Positions 9,052 through 17,870 of a stretch of 64,000 nt of DNA are shown one piece after another. The stretch's first letter is position 1. Each line of letters opens with the position of its first letter. Position numbers and translations under genes: made by a program. Under the pieces are notes generated by a model, which did no database searches, was not told the DNA's origin, and saw only the letters and a list, made by a program, of their open reading frames with translations. Location of the stretch: the NCBI RefSeq assembly GCF_001434095.1, contig NZ_AZDS01000004.1, positions 124,001-188,000 on the forward strand, read 5' to 3'. This DNA is from Fructilactobacillus fructivorans (GTDB taxonomy: Bacteria > Bacillota > Bacilli > Lactobacillales > Lactobacillaceae).

Positions 9052-10707
9052 TTATTTGTTTAAATTAGTTAAATCTGGGTATACTGGATACCATTTTTCG
9101 TCTTCAACCGCCGACTTAACGTCAGAAATCTTTTCTCTAGTAATGCCTTGATCAACCGCACTTTGAGCAACGGCAATGGCCACTGTCTCAGAGAATTCAG
9201 TTAATTGATCCACTGGAGGCAAGATTGCAGCACCGGGAACCCTTGAGTCCACAATGCCACCAAGTGAATGAGCAGCGGCACTAATCATGTCGTCATTCAA
9301 CTTAGTTGCGGTAGCGGCGATGGCACCTAATCCAATTCCTGGATATACCAGAGCGTTATTGGCCTGTCCGATTTCGTACTTCACACCGTTGTATTCAACG
9401 GGAGCACTTGGGACACCAGTAGCAACTAAAGCACGACCATCGGTCCACTTGATTAGATCTGGGGCAGTTGCTTCAGCTAATTTAGTTGGGTTAGAGATTG
9501 GCATGATAATTGGACGTTCCGTGTGAGCGGCCATTTCTTTAATGACGTCTTCAGTGAAGGCCCCGTGTTGAGTAGAAGTTCCTACCATAATTGATGGATG
9601 AACGGCCCTTACGATTGAAAGTAAGTCAGTAAGGTCTTCTGAGTTATCAAATTCAGAACGACTCCGTGCAAATTCCTTTTGGCCAGGGGTTAAGTCGCTC
9701 ATGTCATCAAACAAGAGACCCTGCTTATCAACCATGTAGAAATGTTTCTTAGCGTCTTCTTCGGATAAACCAGCTTGAACCATTTCTTCACAGACTCTTT
9801 GAGCAATTCCAACTCCAGCGGTTCCAGCTCCGAAGCACAGGTACTTCTGATCGGTCATCTTTTCACCGGAGATCTTGAGTCCACCAAGAACACCAGCAAG
9901 CACGATGATTCCAGTTCCCTGAATGTCATCATTAAAGACTAAGTAGTCATCCTTGTACTTATCCAGAATGTTAGAAGCGTTAGCTCGACCAAAGTCCTCA
10001 AAGTGGAGATACAAGTTTGGGAACAAGTCTTCTGCTTCCTTAACAAATTTGTCAACGAAGTCGTAGTACTTTTGACCGTAGTCACGGTCTTGGTGATTAC
10101 CAAGGTAGAGTGGATTGTCTAACAAACTCTTGTTAGTAGTTCCAACGTCCATAACAACTGGGAGAACTTCTGATGGGTCAATACCAGCAGCGGCACTGTA
10201 AACCATTAACTTTCCAACGGGGATGTCAATTCCTTGAGTACCCCAATCACCGATTCCGAGGATCCCCTCACCATCGGTTACAACAATCAACTTGATGTTG
10301 CGTCCGGCAGCGGTGTTCTTCAAGCTTTCACGGATGGTCTCTGGATCATCGTGATCGATTGATAAGAAGGCTGCGTTTTGTGGATTAACATACAATCGTG
10401 AGTAGTTTTCGATTGAATCCGCAATCGTTGGATCATAGACAACGGGCATGAATTCCGTTACGTGTTTAGCAAACGTAGCGTAGAATAAAACCCGATTTTC
10501 ATTAAAAATACTCATTAAGTAGACTCGTTTGTCGAGATTACTACTTTTGTGTTGGTATTCGTCATAAACATTTTCAACCTGTTCGTCTAGGGTTTGAACG
10601 TTTGGGGGAAGCATCCCCACTAGTCCTAATGTTTTTCGTTCGTCTTCAGTAAATGCGGTTCCCTTATTGATAAAGGGATTATTCAATATTTCTTCACCTT
10701 TAACCAT
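9052..10707 (-). CDS. mleA: Malolactic enzyme
   Basis: NAD- and Mn2+-dependent enzyme converting L-malate to L-lactate and CO2 in one step; the proton consumed and malate/lactate exchange give energy and acid tolerance. The sequence follows the malolactic branch of the malic enzyme family: [18 protein letters not shown] at the N-terminus, [18 protein letters not shown], the metal-binding [10 protein letters not shown] and FNDDIQGTG, and the NAD-binding [12 protein letters not shown]. The 551 residues are full length. ATG 10707 is preceded by AAAAAGGAG. The gene is followed by mleP in the same operon and faces mleR divergently, a standard mle arrangement. Ordinary decarboxylating malic enzyme is the alternative, but the context and N-terminus favour malolactic enzyme. 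Confidence 0.95.
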   Translation of the reverse strand: MVKGEEILNNPFINKGTAFTEDERKTLGLVGMLPPNVQTLDEQVENVYDEYQHKSSNLDKRVYLMSIFNENRVLFYATFAKHVTEFMPVVYDPTIADSIENYSRLYVNPQNAAFLSIDHDDPETIRESLKNTAAGRNIKLIVVTDGEGILGIGDWGTQGIDIPVGKLMVYSAAAGIDPSEVLPVVMDVGTTNKSLLDNPLYLGNHQDRDYGQKYYDFVDKFVKEAEDLFPNLYLHFEDFGRANASNILDKYKDDYLVFNDDIQGTGIIVLAGVLGGLKISGEKMTDQKYLCFGAGTAGVGIAQRVCEEMVQAGLSEEDAKKHFYMVDKQGLLFDDMSDLTPGQKEFARSRSEFDNSEDLTDLLSIVRAVHPSIMVGTSTQHGAFTEDVIKEMAAHTERPIIMPISNPTKLAEATAPDLIKWTDGRALVATGVPSAPVEYNGVKYEIGQANNALVYPGIGLGAIAATATKLNDDMISAAAHSLGGIVDSRVPGAAILPPVDQLTEFSETVAIAVAQSAVDQGITREKISDVKSAVEDEKWYPVYPDLTNLNK

Positions 10708-10757
10708 ATTTTAAGACTCCTTTTTGTAGTAAAATGATTCTTAATTGATTCTTTTAA

Positions 10758-10787
10758 ATATTAAGTCATGCTTAAAAATATAGTCAA
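10758..10787 (-). promoter_or_regulatory. mleA promoter
   Basis: Minus strand TTGACT (10782-10787), 18-base spacer, TAATAT (10758-10763). Start would be near 10751, about 45 bases before the mleA ATG. Confidence 0.6.
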
Positions 10788-10800
10788 ACGCCAATTATTC

Positions 10801-10815
10801 ATAAATTTAATTTAT
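10801..10815. promoter_or_regulatory. Putative MleR operator
   Basis: ATAAATTTAATTTAT is a perfect 15-base palindrome containing the LysR-type T-N11-A signature. Its centre is about 57 bases upstream of the predicted mleA start, the usual LysR recognition-site distance, and it overlaps the leader of mleR, fitting autoregulation. Confidence 0.55.
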
Positions 10816-10828
10816 ATGAGGATAATAT

Positions 10829-11719
10829 ATGAAGCTAAAAGATTTAATGTACTTTAACAAGTTAGCAGAGCTCAAAAACTACACCGACGTTTCGCAATAC
10901 TATGACGTGAAGCAGCCAACCGTTACCATGGCAATCAAGCGGCTCGAAAATAACTTTAACGTCGAACTGGTTAACCGTAACCAGTCCCACCACAACGTCA
11001 AGTTAACCAATGCCGGGCTAAGACTAGAGGAACACGTCAAGATCATTTCCGACCAGGTCAACGAAATCGAGCAGGAGATGGGCAGTGCCAACGACCATGT
11101 GATTCGCTTCGGATTACCACCAATCATTGGCAACTACTATTTCCCCAAATCGGCCAGCGAATTACTTTCCCTCGGCATCCTAAATGACATGGACAATTCT
11201 GAAAGTGGTTCTCAGAAACTATTAAGTGAGCTAAAAGACGGCCACATTGATTTGGCCCTGCTTGGTTCAAGTGCGCCCCTTGAAAGTAGTGAGATCAGCT
11301 CCAGAATCCTGACATCTGATACCTTTAAAATTGTAGTTAATCCCAAATCACACCTGGCCGGAATGAAGTCAGTTCGTTTTGCAGATTTAAAGAATGAAGA
11401 ATTCGTCGGTTTATCCGACGATTTTGTTCATACCAAGGTTTTTTCTGACATGTGTGAACTTCACTCCATTCATCCCAACATCAAGTACCACACCTCGGAT
11501 ATTGAGTTGGCTAAGCAGTTAGTCTCCGAAAACGTGGGAATCACCTTTCTGGTCAGTAATGCCATTAAGTCAACCGATCCCCTCATCTCAATCCCGATTA
11601 ACGATGACAGTTTACCCCCATTTTACGTTTCCATGGCGTATCGAAAGAGCCACGTCCTATCACCGAAAGAAAAAGAACTCATTAACGTCTTAACGAAATC
11701 GATCACACAAAAAAAGTAG
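10829..11719 (+). CDS. mleR: LysR-type regulator of the malolactic genes
   Basis: LysR-family transcription factor: N-terminal winged helix (residues 1-60, with the recognition region YYDVKQPTVTMAIKRLENNF) and a periplasmic-binding-protein-like effector domain. MleR proteins activate the malolactic enzyme and malate permease, with malate as effector. It has 296 residues and starts at ATG 10829 behind GAGGAT. It is divergent from mleA with only 121 bases between the two starts. The stop codon lies inside the 5' arm of the terminator hairpin. Assignment rests on family plus gene order. Confidence 0.9.
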   Translation: MKLKDLMYFNKLAELKNYTDVSQYYDVKQPTVTMAIKRLENNFNVELVNRNQSHHNVKLTNAGLRLEEHVKIISDQVNEIEQEMGSANDHVIRFGLPPIIGNYYFPKSASELLSLGILNDMDNSESGSQKLLSELKDGHIDLALLGSSAPLESSEISSRILTSDTFKIVVNPKSHLAGMKSVRFADLKNEEFVGLSDDFVHTKVFSDMCELHSIHPNIKYHTSDIELAKQLVSENVGITFLVSNAIKSTDPLISIPINDDSLPPFYVSMAYRKSHVLSPKEKELINVLTKSITQKK

Positions 11720-11746
11720 GAATTCCATTTGGAATTCCTACTTTTT
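11711..11746. terminator. Bidirectional terminator between mleR and adhE
   Basis: A perfect 16-bp stem with a 4-base ATTT loop; the left arm begins with five A and the right arm ends with five T, so it works for both convergent genes. The mleR stop codon is within the left arm. Confidence 0.92.
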
Positions 11747-11780
11747 CTTTCTTTAATGTAACTTGAATGTAACTTGTTAG

Positions 11781-14399
11781 TTAAACTTCTTTGTCAGTTT
11801 GTGTCTCAACTCCAACCCCTTCGTATTCATCAAGAATCATCTTCTTGAGGTCTGCGATTAGTGGTTCCTTCGGGTTAGCAGTTGTACATTGATCAGAGTA
11901 TGCCAGTTCAGCAAGGTGGTCAGCAGCGGCTTCAAGCTCTGCCTTACTTACCCCTTGGGACTTCAGATCTAACTCAACCCCAACGGAGTGAGCTAATTCG
12001 ATGAAGCGATGAACCAAGGCTTCCTTTAATTCTTCATTGGAGTTACCTGGGAGACCCAAATATCTTGCGATGGTAGCGTAGTCGTCATCAGCTCTAAATG
12101 ATTCGTACTTAGGCCATGTAGCGATCTTCTTAGGCTTCTTGAAGTTGTATCTGATAACATGTGGCAAAGTAATGGCGATGGCAAGTCCGTGGGTGATCCC
12201 GAATTGACCCCCAATTTTATGAGCAATTGAGTGGGTAATTCCCAGGAAGGCGTTCGCAAATGCCATTCCGGCAATAGTAGAAGCCGTGTGCATCTTGTCT
12301 CTGGCTTCCATGTTGCCATTGTATGAGTCAGTCAGGTTATCAAAAATCATCTTGATTGCTTGTAGTGACAATGGACGAGTGTAGTCAGAGGCCATGGTTG
12401 ATACGTATGACTCAATGGCATGAGTCAAGGCATCAAGACCTGAAGCGGCAATGGTACCCTTTGGAACCGTCGTAACAAATTGTGGATCAACAATGGCAAC
12501 ATCTGGTGTCAAAGCGTAATCAGCAAGTGGGTATTTCACGTGCAACTTCGAATCAGTAATAACTGAGAATGGAGTTACTTCTGAACCAGTTCCAGAGGTA
12601 CTTGGAATGGCAACCATTTGTGATTTTTCGGGTTTGTTGTAACGGTAAGCCCGCTTTCTGATATCCAAGAACTTCTGCTTTGCGCCGAAGAAATCAGTTT
12701 CAGGGTTTTCGTAAATCAACCACATCATCTTAGCGGCATCAAGTGGTGATCCCCCACCTAAGGCAATGATGGTATCAGGTTTGAAAGCGTTCATTTGAGT
12801 AACACCCGCATTTACCATGTCGGTCGTTGGTTCACCATGGATATCATCAAAGATGTAGTATTGAACGTCATCTTGTCTACGGTTCAATTCATCTAAGACC
12901 TTATCAACGTAATGATATTTAACCATGGAAGGACTGGTAACGATGAAGGCCTTCTTGATACCTGGCATATCGTGTAAGTAACGAACTGAGTTCTTTTCGA
13001 AGTAAATTCGAGGTAATTTAATCCATTGCATATTATTTCTTCTCTTTGCGATAGTTTTAATGTTCAACAAGTCATAATCAGTAACGTTATGGGAAATTGA
13101 GTTTTTACCCCATGATCCAGTTCCAAGAGTAAGCGATGGAGTCATGTTGTTGTACAAGTTACCAACTCCAGCAAGTCCAGCTGGGGAGTTAACGATGACA
13201 CGAGAAGCCTTAACGGCTACCCCAAAGTCAACTGCCAGTTGGTCATCTGAAGTCTGAATGGCTGCAGTATGGCCTAAACCACCGTAGTTCAATAATTCAG
13301 CACAAATTCTGAAGGCATCTTTGTGGTCCTTTGATTTGTAAACTGAGAGCACTGGTGACAACTTTTCACCAGACATTGGGTACTTGGGACCAATCCCGGT
13401 CATTTCAACGGCTAAAACCTGAGTGTCCTTTGGAATCTTAATCTTGGCCATGTCAGCGATTTGTTGCGCGGTGGCACCAGCAATTGGACCCTTTACACTA
13501 AGACGTTTGCTATCAAACATGGCGTCTGTTAACTTTTGTTTTTCGTTTTCGGGAACAAAGTAAACACGGTTTAATTCAAGTTGTTCCTTTACATCCTTGT
13601 AGATGTCAGCGTCAATAACAGCACTGTTCTCAGTGGCACAGATCATCCCGTTATCAAAGGTTTTTGATAACACAATGTCATTAACGGCTCGGGGAATGTT
13701 AGCGGTCTTTTCAACGTAGACAGGACCATTACCAGGACCAACACCTAAAGCTGGCTTTCCGGCTGAGTAAGCGGCCTTAACAAGTCCAGGACCACCAGTA
13801 GCAAGGGTAATATCAACTCCAGGATTTTGGATTAAAGCGTTCGTAGCTTCACGACTTGGCTTTTCGATCCATTGAATGGCATCCTTAGGAGCACCAGCCT
13901 TAACGGCAGCATCTCTTACAATCCGTGCGGCTTCAATTGAGGATTGAAGGGCTTGGGGATGCAAACTAAAGATGATGGCGTTTCTAGTCTTCATTGAAAT
14001 GATTGCTTTAAATAAAGTCGTTGAGGTTGGGTTGGTAACTGGTGTAATTCCAGCGATCACACCAAGGGGCTCAGCAACTTTAATCAAGTCATTTTCAGAA
14101 TCTTCTGAGATGATTCCAACGGTCTTATCATTACGAATGTCGTGCCAAATTTCTTCAGTTGCGAACAAGTTCTTGATGGCCTTGTCTTCTTCAACTCCAC
14201 GTCCAGTTTCTTCGTACGCCATTTTGGCAAGCTTTTGGTGGGCGTTTACACCTGCAAGAACCATAGCGTGAGTAATCTTATCAACCTTATCTTGGTCGAA
14301 GTTACTCATCTCGTCTACGGCAATGCGAGCTTTTTGAACTTTTGCATCAATATTCTTTTCGATCTCGTCAACATTGGGTTGTTGCTTTGCATCTGTCAT
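11781..14399 (-). CDS. adhE: Bifunctional acetaldehyde-CoA/alcohol dehydrogenase
   Basis: Reduces acetyl-CoA to acetaldehyde and then ethanol with two NADH; in heterofermenters it re-oxidises the NADH made by glucose-6-phosphate and 6-phosphogluconate dehydrogenases. Residues 1-450 form the aldehyde dehydrogenase half with the catalytic Cys in NGMICATENSAV. The second half is an iron alcohol dehydrogenase with GGGSPLDAAK, the metal-binding ESYVSTMASDYT region and HSIAHKIGGQFGITHGLA. The start is ATG 14399 behind TGGAGG; an in-frame ATG six codons upstream overlaps the ribosome binding site region and is unlikely. The gene is monocistronic. Two Rex-type boxes around its promoter point to NADH/NAD+ control. 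Confidence 0.96.
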   Translation of the reverse strand: MTDAKQQPNVDEIEKNIDAKVQKARIAVDEMSNFDQDKVDKITHAMVLAGVNAHQKLAKMAYEETGRGVEEDKAIKNLFATEEIWHDIRNDKTVGIISEDSENDLIKVAEPLGVIAGITPVTNPTSTTLFKAIISMKTRNAIIFSLHPQALQSSIEAARIVRDAAVKAGAPKDAIQWIEKPSREATNALIQNPGVDITLATGGPGLVKAAYSAGKPALGVGPGNGPVYVEKTANIPRAVNDIVLSKTFDNGMICATENSAVIDADIYKDVKEQLELNRVYFVPENEKQKLTDAMFDSKRLSVKGPIAGATAQQIADMAKIKIPKDTQVLAVEMTGIGPKYPMSGEKLSPVLSVYKSKDHKDAFRICAELLNYGGLGHTAAIQTSDDQLAVDFGVAVKASRVIVNSPAGLAGVGNLYNNMTPSLTLGTGSWGKNSISHNVTDYDLLNIKTIAKRRNNMQWIKLPRIYFEKNSVRYLHDMPGIKKAFIVTSPSMVKYHYVDKVLDELNRRQDDVQYYIFDDIHGEPTTDMVNAGVTQMNAFKPDTIIALGGGSPLDAAKMMWLIYENPETDFFGAKQKFLDIRKRAYRYNKPEKSQMVAIPSTSGTGSEVTPFSVITDSKLHVKYPLADYALTPDVAIVDPQFVTTVPKGTIAASGLDALTHAIESYVSTMASDYTRPLSLQAIKMIFDNLTDSYNGNMEARDKMHTASTIAGMAFANAFLGITHSIAHKIGGQFGITHGLAIAITLPHVIRYNFKKPKKIATWPKYESFRADDDYATIARYLGLPGNSNEELKEALVHRFIELAHSVGVELDLKSQGVSKAELEAAADHLAELAYSDQCTTANPKEPLIADLKKMILDEYEGVGVETQTDKEV

Positions 14400-14421
14400 A
14401 TTTCCAGCCTCCAACATTTTC

Positions 14422-14439
14422 TTGTTATTTCTTTCACAT
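14422..14439. promoter_or_regulatory. Rex-like box 1 of adhE
   Basis: TTGTTATTTCTTTCACAT resembles the Rex palindrome TTGTGA-N6-TCACAA. It covers the predicted transcription start, where a bound repressor blocks initiation. Confidence 0.65.
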
Positions 14440-14444
14440 TTAAT

Positions 14445-14473
14445 ATGTTATCATCATCTTTTTTAAAAAGCAA
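14445..14473 (-). promoter_or_regulatory. adhE promoter
   Basis: Minus strand TTGCTT (14468-14473), 17-base spacer, TAACAT (14445-14450). It is bracketed by the two Rex-like boxes. Confidence 0.55.
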
Positions 14474-14480
14474 TGGTTCG

Positions 14481-14498
14481 TTGTTATTTTTTTCACTT
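14481..14498. promoter_or_regulatory. Rex-like box 2 of adhE
   Basis: TTGTTATTTTTTTCACTT is a second copy in the same orientation, 59 bases from the first and just upstream of the -35. Confidence 0.6.
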
Positions 14499-14584
14499 AT
14501 TATTCTGGCGGTGGTCTAACTCTTAAAAAGTAAGTAATTGAGTTTAAAGATGCCATTGTTACGAAATACACTAGCAGGCGTTAA

Positions 14585-14619
14585 AAAACAGGTAATCCTC
14601 AGTAAGGATTACCTGTTTT
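14585..14619 (-). terminator. Terminator after P-type ATPase gene
   Basis: Perfect 15-bp stem AAAACAGGTAATCCT/AGGATTACCTGTTTT with a 5-base loop. Confidence 0.88.
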
Positions 14620-14624
14620 AATAA

Positions 14625-16976
14625 TTATTTATTGAAAAATTGGTGCCGAATGAGATTGACACATTTCTGAATTCCTACAAACGAAAAGTCCGTTGTAAGT
14701 GCCAAAAGGAGTCCAATTCCTCCCACTGACCAGGTAAAGATCGTGACCAGTGAAAAGATTTTACCCAAGAAGATGAAGACCGACAAGAACAACGTCATAC
14801 TTAAAATCACGATGAGCAGTTTGTAACGGTTAAATGGCCGACAAACCATTATGAGTGCTAGCCAACAAATGACTCCCGTGATCAAAACACTTAAGGATGA
14901 CGTAATCGAAGTATAGAGTCCGAGGATGTCGCCAATCACCCCGATCACCAGGATGTAAAACACAACACTCAATGCAGCTGGCAAAGAAATCTCATAAATG
15001 TTAGAAACAAATTTGTCCTTGAGAGCCCGATAGTTTGGTTCGAGCGCTAGTAAGAACGATGGAATTCCTACCATTAAATCGTTAATTGGTGTCAGTTGAA
15101 TTGGCTGAAACGGATAGTTCCTGGCAAAAAACAGGAAAATCACGCTTAACATAACCGAGAACATGGTTTTGATCAGGTACAGGCAGGCAATGCTGTCAAT
15201 GTTGTTGATGACCCTACGTCCCTCGTTTAGGACCTTAATGAGGGCATCAAAGTTGGAATCGATAATGACAAAGTCGGCAATACTTTTAACACTCTCAGAG
15301 CCAGAGGCCATCGCAATGCCACAGTCAGACTGTTTTAAGGCCAACAGATCGTTGACCCCATCACCAGTCATGGCAACCGTCCGTCCATTTTCCTGCAACG
15401 CCTTAATAAGACGCTGTTTTTGATCGGGCTTAACCCGACCAAAGACCACGTACTTCTTAACCAGATCCTGATAGTTGGCATCGTCACCAATGGTGGTCAT
15501 GTCTACGTAGTCAGAATAGTTTCGAATTCCAACCCGTTTGGCAATACTTGAGACCGTCACCGGATCATCTCCGGAAATAACCTTCAAGTCCACCCCCTGA
15601 TTGTAAAAGTACTGAAGCGTATCAGAAGCGTTGGGACGAATCACGTCCGTAATCAGAATCAGGGCAATTAGCTCACTTCCTGAGATCCTGTCTTCATCTA
15701 ATTGATCAACCTTGGCCAAAGCAATCACCCGGAAGCCTTGTTCCGCGTAGTGTTGGACTTCTTTTTGTTGCTGATCGTTTAAATTAAGAATAAATTGAGG
15801 GGCACCAAAGACGTATTGACCCTTGTCATCTAACTCGGCCCCACTCCACTTTCGTGCGGAGGAGAACGGCACAATCTTGGTTGCTGAGTATGGATGATCC
15901 GGAAAGTGATCCTTTAAGGCGGACGCCGTTTCGTTATTATCATCAATCTCGTTTACAAGGGATCCCATAATGGCCGCGATCTGTTGATCATCATAATGAG
16001 GAGCTTCCTTAATTAACTTGTTGAACTTTAATTCACCACTGGTAATTGTCCCGGTCTTGTCCAAACAAATGGTGTTGACCCGGGCAAGCGTCTCAATGGA
16101 AGATAAATCCTGAACGAGCACCCGCTTCTTAGCTAGATGATAAGCGGAAATGGCCAGCGTCACTGAGGTTAAAAGAACGAGTCCCTCTGGGATCATCCCG
16201 ATCATCGCAGCTACGGTTCCAAGAATGGCGTTATTAACGCTAACCCCGTGCATCAAACGAGAGACAAAGAGGGCAATTCCCAATGGAATAATAATAATCG
16301 TCAAAATTTTAATGATTTTTTTGATTAATGAAATCAGGACGCTGTTCTTACTTTTATCGGTTTTAGCCTGATTGGTAATCGTGTTGACGAAGGTCTCATC
16401 ACCAACCTTGGTGGCCAGCATAAAGGCTTTCCCACTGACCAAAAAACTCCCGGAGGTGACCTGATTCCCGTCATTTTTCTCAATCGGACTGGATTCACCA
16501 GTAATCTGGGACTCGTCGACTTCGATTCCTTTGGTTTCTTTGATTACGCCATCGACGGGAACCTGGTCGCCGCGATCTAATTCAATGATGTCACCCAACA
16601 CGATCTGATCGGGTTGAATTAATTCATTTTCACCATTTCGTCTAACTTTCACTTTGCTTTGAGACAGTAAAGCCATTTTGTCAACTTGACGCTTCGACCG
16701 AATCTCCTGAAAGATTCCGATGGCGGTGTTAGCTATGGCAATCACCAGGAACAGCATGTTGATATAGCTACCGGTGTAAAAGACCAGGATGCCTAGCACC
16801 ACGTTAATTACGTTAAATAACGTAAACACGTTTTCAACTAAAATCTGTTTCACTGATTTGGTCAATGGCTTGGGTTCCGTGTTTTTATAACCGTCGTCAA
16901 CCTGCTTTTTTACTTCAGCGGTCGTCAGTCCCTCACTGGGATTGACGTCATCGATATTAATCTGATCATCTGCCAT
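14625..16976 (-). CDS. Cation-translocating P-type ATPase, CtpE/Exp7 type
   Basis: ATP-driven cation pump in the cytoplasmic membrane. The phosphorylated aspartate is in CLDKTGTITSGEL, the actuator motif is TGESSPIEKNDG, the hinge is TGDGVNDLLALKQSDCGIAMASG, and there are about ten membrane helices in 783 residues. The short N-terminus without metal-binding domain and the C-terminal LTPINDLMVGIPSFLLALEPN place it with the CtpE/Exp7 group rather than classical Ca- or Mg-pumps; mycobacterial CtpE is linked to calcium. The actual ion here is an inference. ATG 16976 follows GGAGGTGG. It is a single-gene unit between adhE and hsp20. Confidence 0.88.
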   Translation of the reverse strand: MADDQINIDDVNPSEGLTTAEVKKQVDDGYKNTEPKPLTKSVKQILVENVFTLFNVINVVLGILVFYTGSYINMLFLVIAIANTAIGIFQEIRSKRQVDKMALLSQSKVKVRRNGENELIQPDQIVLGDIIELDRGDQVPVDGVIKETKGIEVDESQITGESSPIEKNDGNQVTSGSFLVSGKAFMLATKVGDETFVNTITNQAKTDKSKNSVLISLIKKIIKILTIIIIPLGIALFVSRLMHGVSVNNAILGTVAAMIGMIPEGLVLLTSVTLAISAYHLAKKRVLVQDLSSIETLARVNTICLDKTGTITSGELKFNKLIKEAPHYDDQQIAAIMGSLVNEIDDNNETASALKDHFPDHPYSATKIVPFSSARKWSGAELDDKGQYVFGAPQFILNLNDQQQKEVQHYAEQGFRVIALAKVDQLDEDRISGSELIALILITDVIRPNASDTLQYFYNQGVDLKVISGDDPVTVSSIAKRVGIRNYSDYVDMTTIGDDANYQDLVKKYVVFGRVKPDQKQRLIKALQENGRTVAMTGDGVNDLLALKQSDCGIAMASGSESVKSIADFVIIDSNFDALIKVLNEGRRVINNIDSIACLYLIKTMFSVMLSVIFLFFARNYPFQPIQLTPINDLMVGIPSFLLALEPNYRALKDKFVSNIYEISLPAALSVVFYILVIGVIGDILGLYTSITSSLSVLITGVICWLALIMVCRPFNRYKLLIVILSMTLFLSVFIFLGKIFSLVTIFTWSVGGIGLLLALTTDFSFVGIQKCVNLIRHQFFNK

Positions 16977-17080
16977 AGTTCCACCTCCAATATTAATTAA
17001 TTCATTTCTAATCTAATTAATATTGTATAAGAAGGCATTCGATTTTGCACCATTAATGAAAGAGTTTTAAAAAGAGTTAA

Positions 17081-17108
17081 AAAAGAGACGATCCAAATGG
17101 GTCGTCTC
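17081..17108 (-). terminator. Terminator after hsp20
   Basis: Stem GAGACGATCC/GGGTCGTCTC (one G-T pair), 4-base loop, followed on the minus strand by TTTTTAAC. Confidence 0.8.
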
Positions 17109-17130
17109 CTAAAATTCGATTTAAATTTGA

Positions 17131-17553
17131 TTATTCAATTTCAACGTGATGATTTTGAGTCTCTTCATCTTGTGACTTTGGAAGTGTAATTGTTAATACA
17201 CCGCCATCATAGTCAGCTGAGATTTTCTTTTCATCAACGCCAGGAATATAGAATGAACGATTAACGTCACTTGATGAACGTTCTCTGCTTAAGATACGTC
17301 CGTAGTCACCTTTGTTTTCTTTATCAATGTCATGAATTGCATGAACAGTTAAAGTGTCATTGTCGTAACTAATGTCGATATCGCTCTTCTTGAATCCGGG
17401 TAGTTCTGCTTTTACAATATAATCATTATCTTGGTCTAAAACATCGGTTTTCATTTTATTGTTTCCGGCAACTGAATTTAATAAACTTTTACCAAAGTCG
17501 CCAAAAAAGTCATCCATTGGATCGTAATTTGTTTTTCTTACATCGTTTGCCAT
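17131..17553 (-). CDS. Small heat shock protein, Hsp20/alpha-crystallin family
   Basis: ATP-independent holdase that binds unfolding proteins. The alpha-crystallin domain runs from about residue 38 (YIVKAELPGFKKSDIDISYDNDTLTVHA) to the conserved GVLTITLPK near the C-terminus; the N-terminal NYDPMDDFFGDFGKSLL is typical of lactobacillar Hsp20. It has 140 residues, normal length. ATG 17553 follows AGAGGTTTTAGTT. The promoter and a small 5' hairpin are visible upstream; no CIRCE element or full CtsR box was found, so heat regulation cannot be assigned. Confidence 0.94.
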   Translation of the reverse strand: MANDVRKTNYDPMDDFFGDFGKSLLNSVAGNNKMKTDVLDQDNDYIVKAELPGFKKSDIDISYDNDTLTVHAIHDIDKENKGDYGRILSRERSSSDVNRSFYIPGVDEKKISADYDGGVLTITLPKSQDEETQNHHVEIE

Positions 17554-17580
17554 AACTAAAACCTCTTTTATTTTTTATTT

Positions 17581-17594
17581 GCTAATCTCTTAGC
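17581..17594 (-). promoter_or_regulatory. 5' hairpin of hsp20 mRNA
   Basis: Minus strand GCTAAGAGATTAGC: a 5-bp stem closed by a GAGA (GNRA) tetraloop, lying within the first bases of the predicted transcript. Confidence 0.45.
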
Positions 17595-17601
17595 ACCTTC
17601 T

Positions 17602-17630
17602 ATACTACGGATGAGACCCCGTTTATACAA
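17602..17630 (-). promoter_or_regulatory. hsp20 promoter
   Basis: Minus strand TTGTAT (17625-17630), 17-base spacer, TAGTAT (17602-17607); start near 17595. Confidence 0.6.
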
Positions 17631-17870
17631 GAAATTAGCTCATGTTTGGGTGAAAAAAGTGCGATTAAGAAACGTTTGGACCATTTATTTAAAAATCTTC
17701 ATTAATGGCGGCAAGAAGGGACCCAAACTAATTAATCAGAATAATTTTTCCATTTGTCCCTCTTTGTGATAAAATCAATTGATTATGCTATTCATCTTAA
17801 ATACTTAAAAAAATGAATAAATACGTTATAATATAATTACTGTTTAAAATTTTGAAATGAGGAATGAACT

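Larger units (their letters stand above)
17554..17870. other. Intergenic region between hsp20 and CNNM gene
   Basis: 317 bases holding divergent promoters. The hsp20 promoter and leader hairpin occupy 17581-17630. GTTTGGGT (near 17644) and ACCCAAAC (near 17723) are an 8-base inverted pair about 80 bases apart. A TATAAT at 17827-17832 is the likely -10 for the CNNM gene, with a poor -35. No small gene was found. Confidence 0.6.

Noticed and set aside
17554-17640. TTAGCACCT before hsp20 as CIRCE or CtsR site
   Set aside because: CIRCE needs TTAGCACTC-N9-GAGTGCTAA; only a partial half is present. No tandem GGTCAAA heptads for CtsR.
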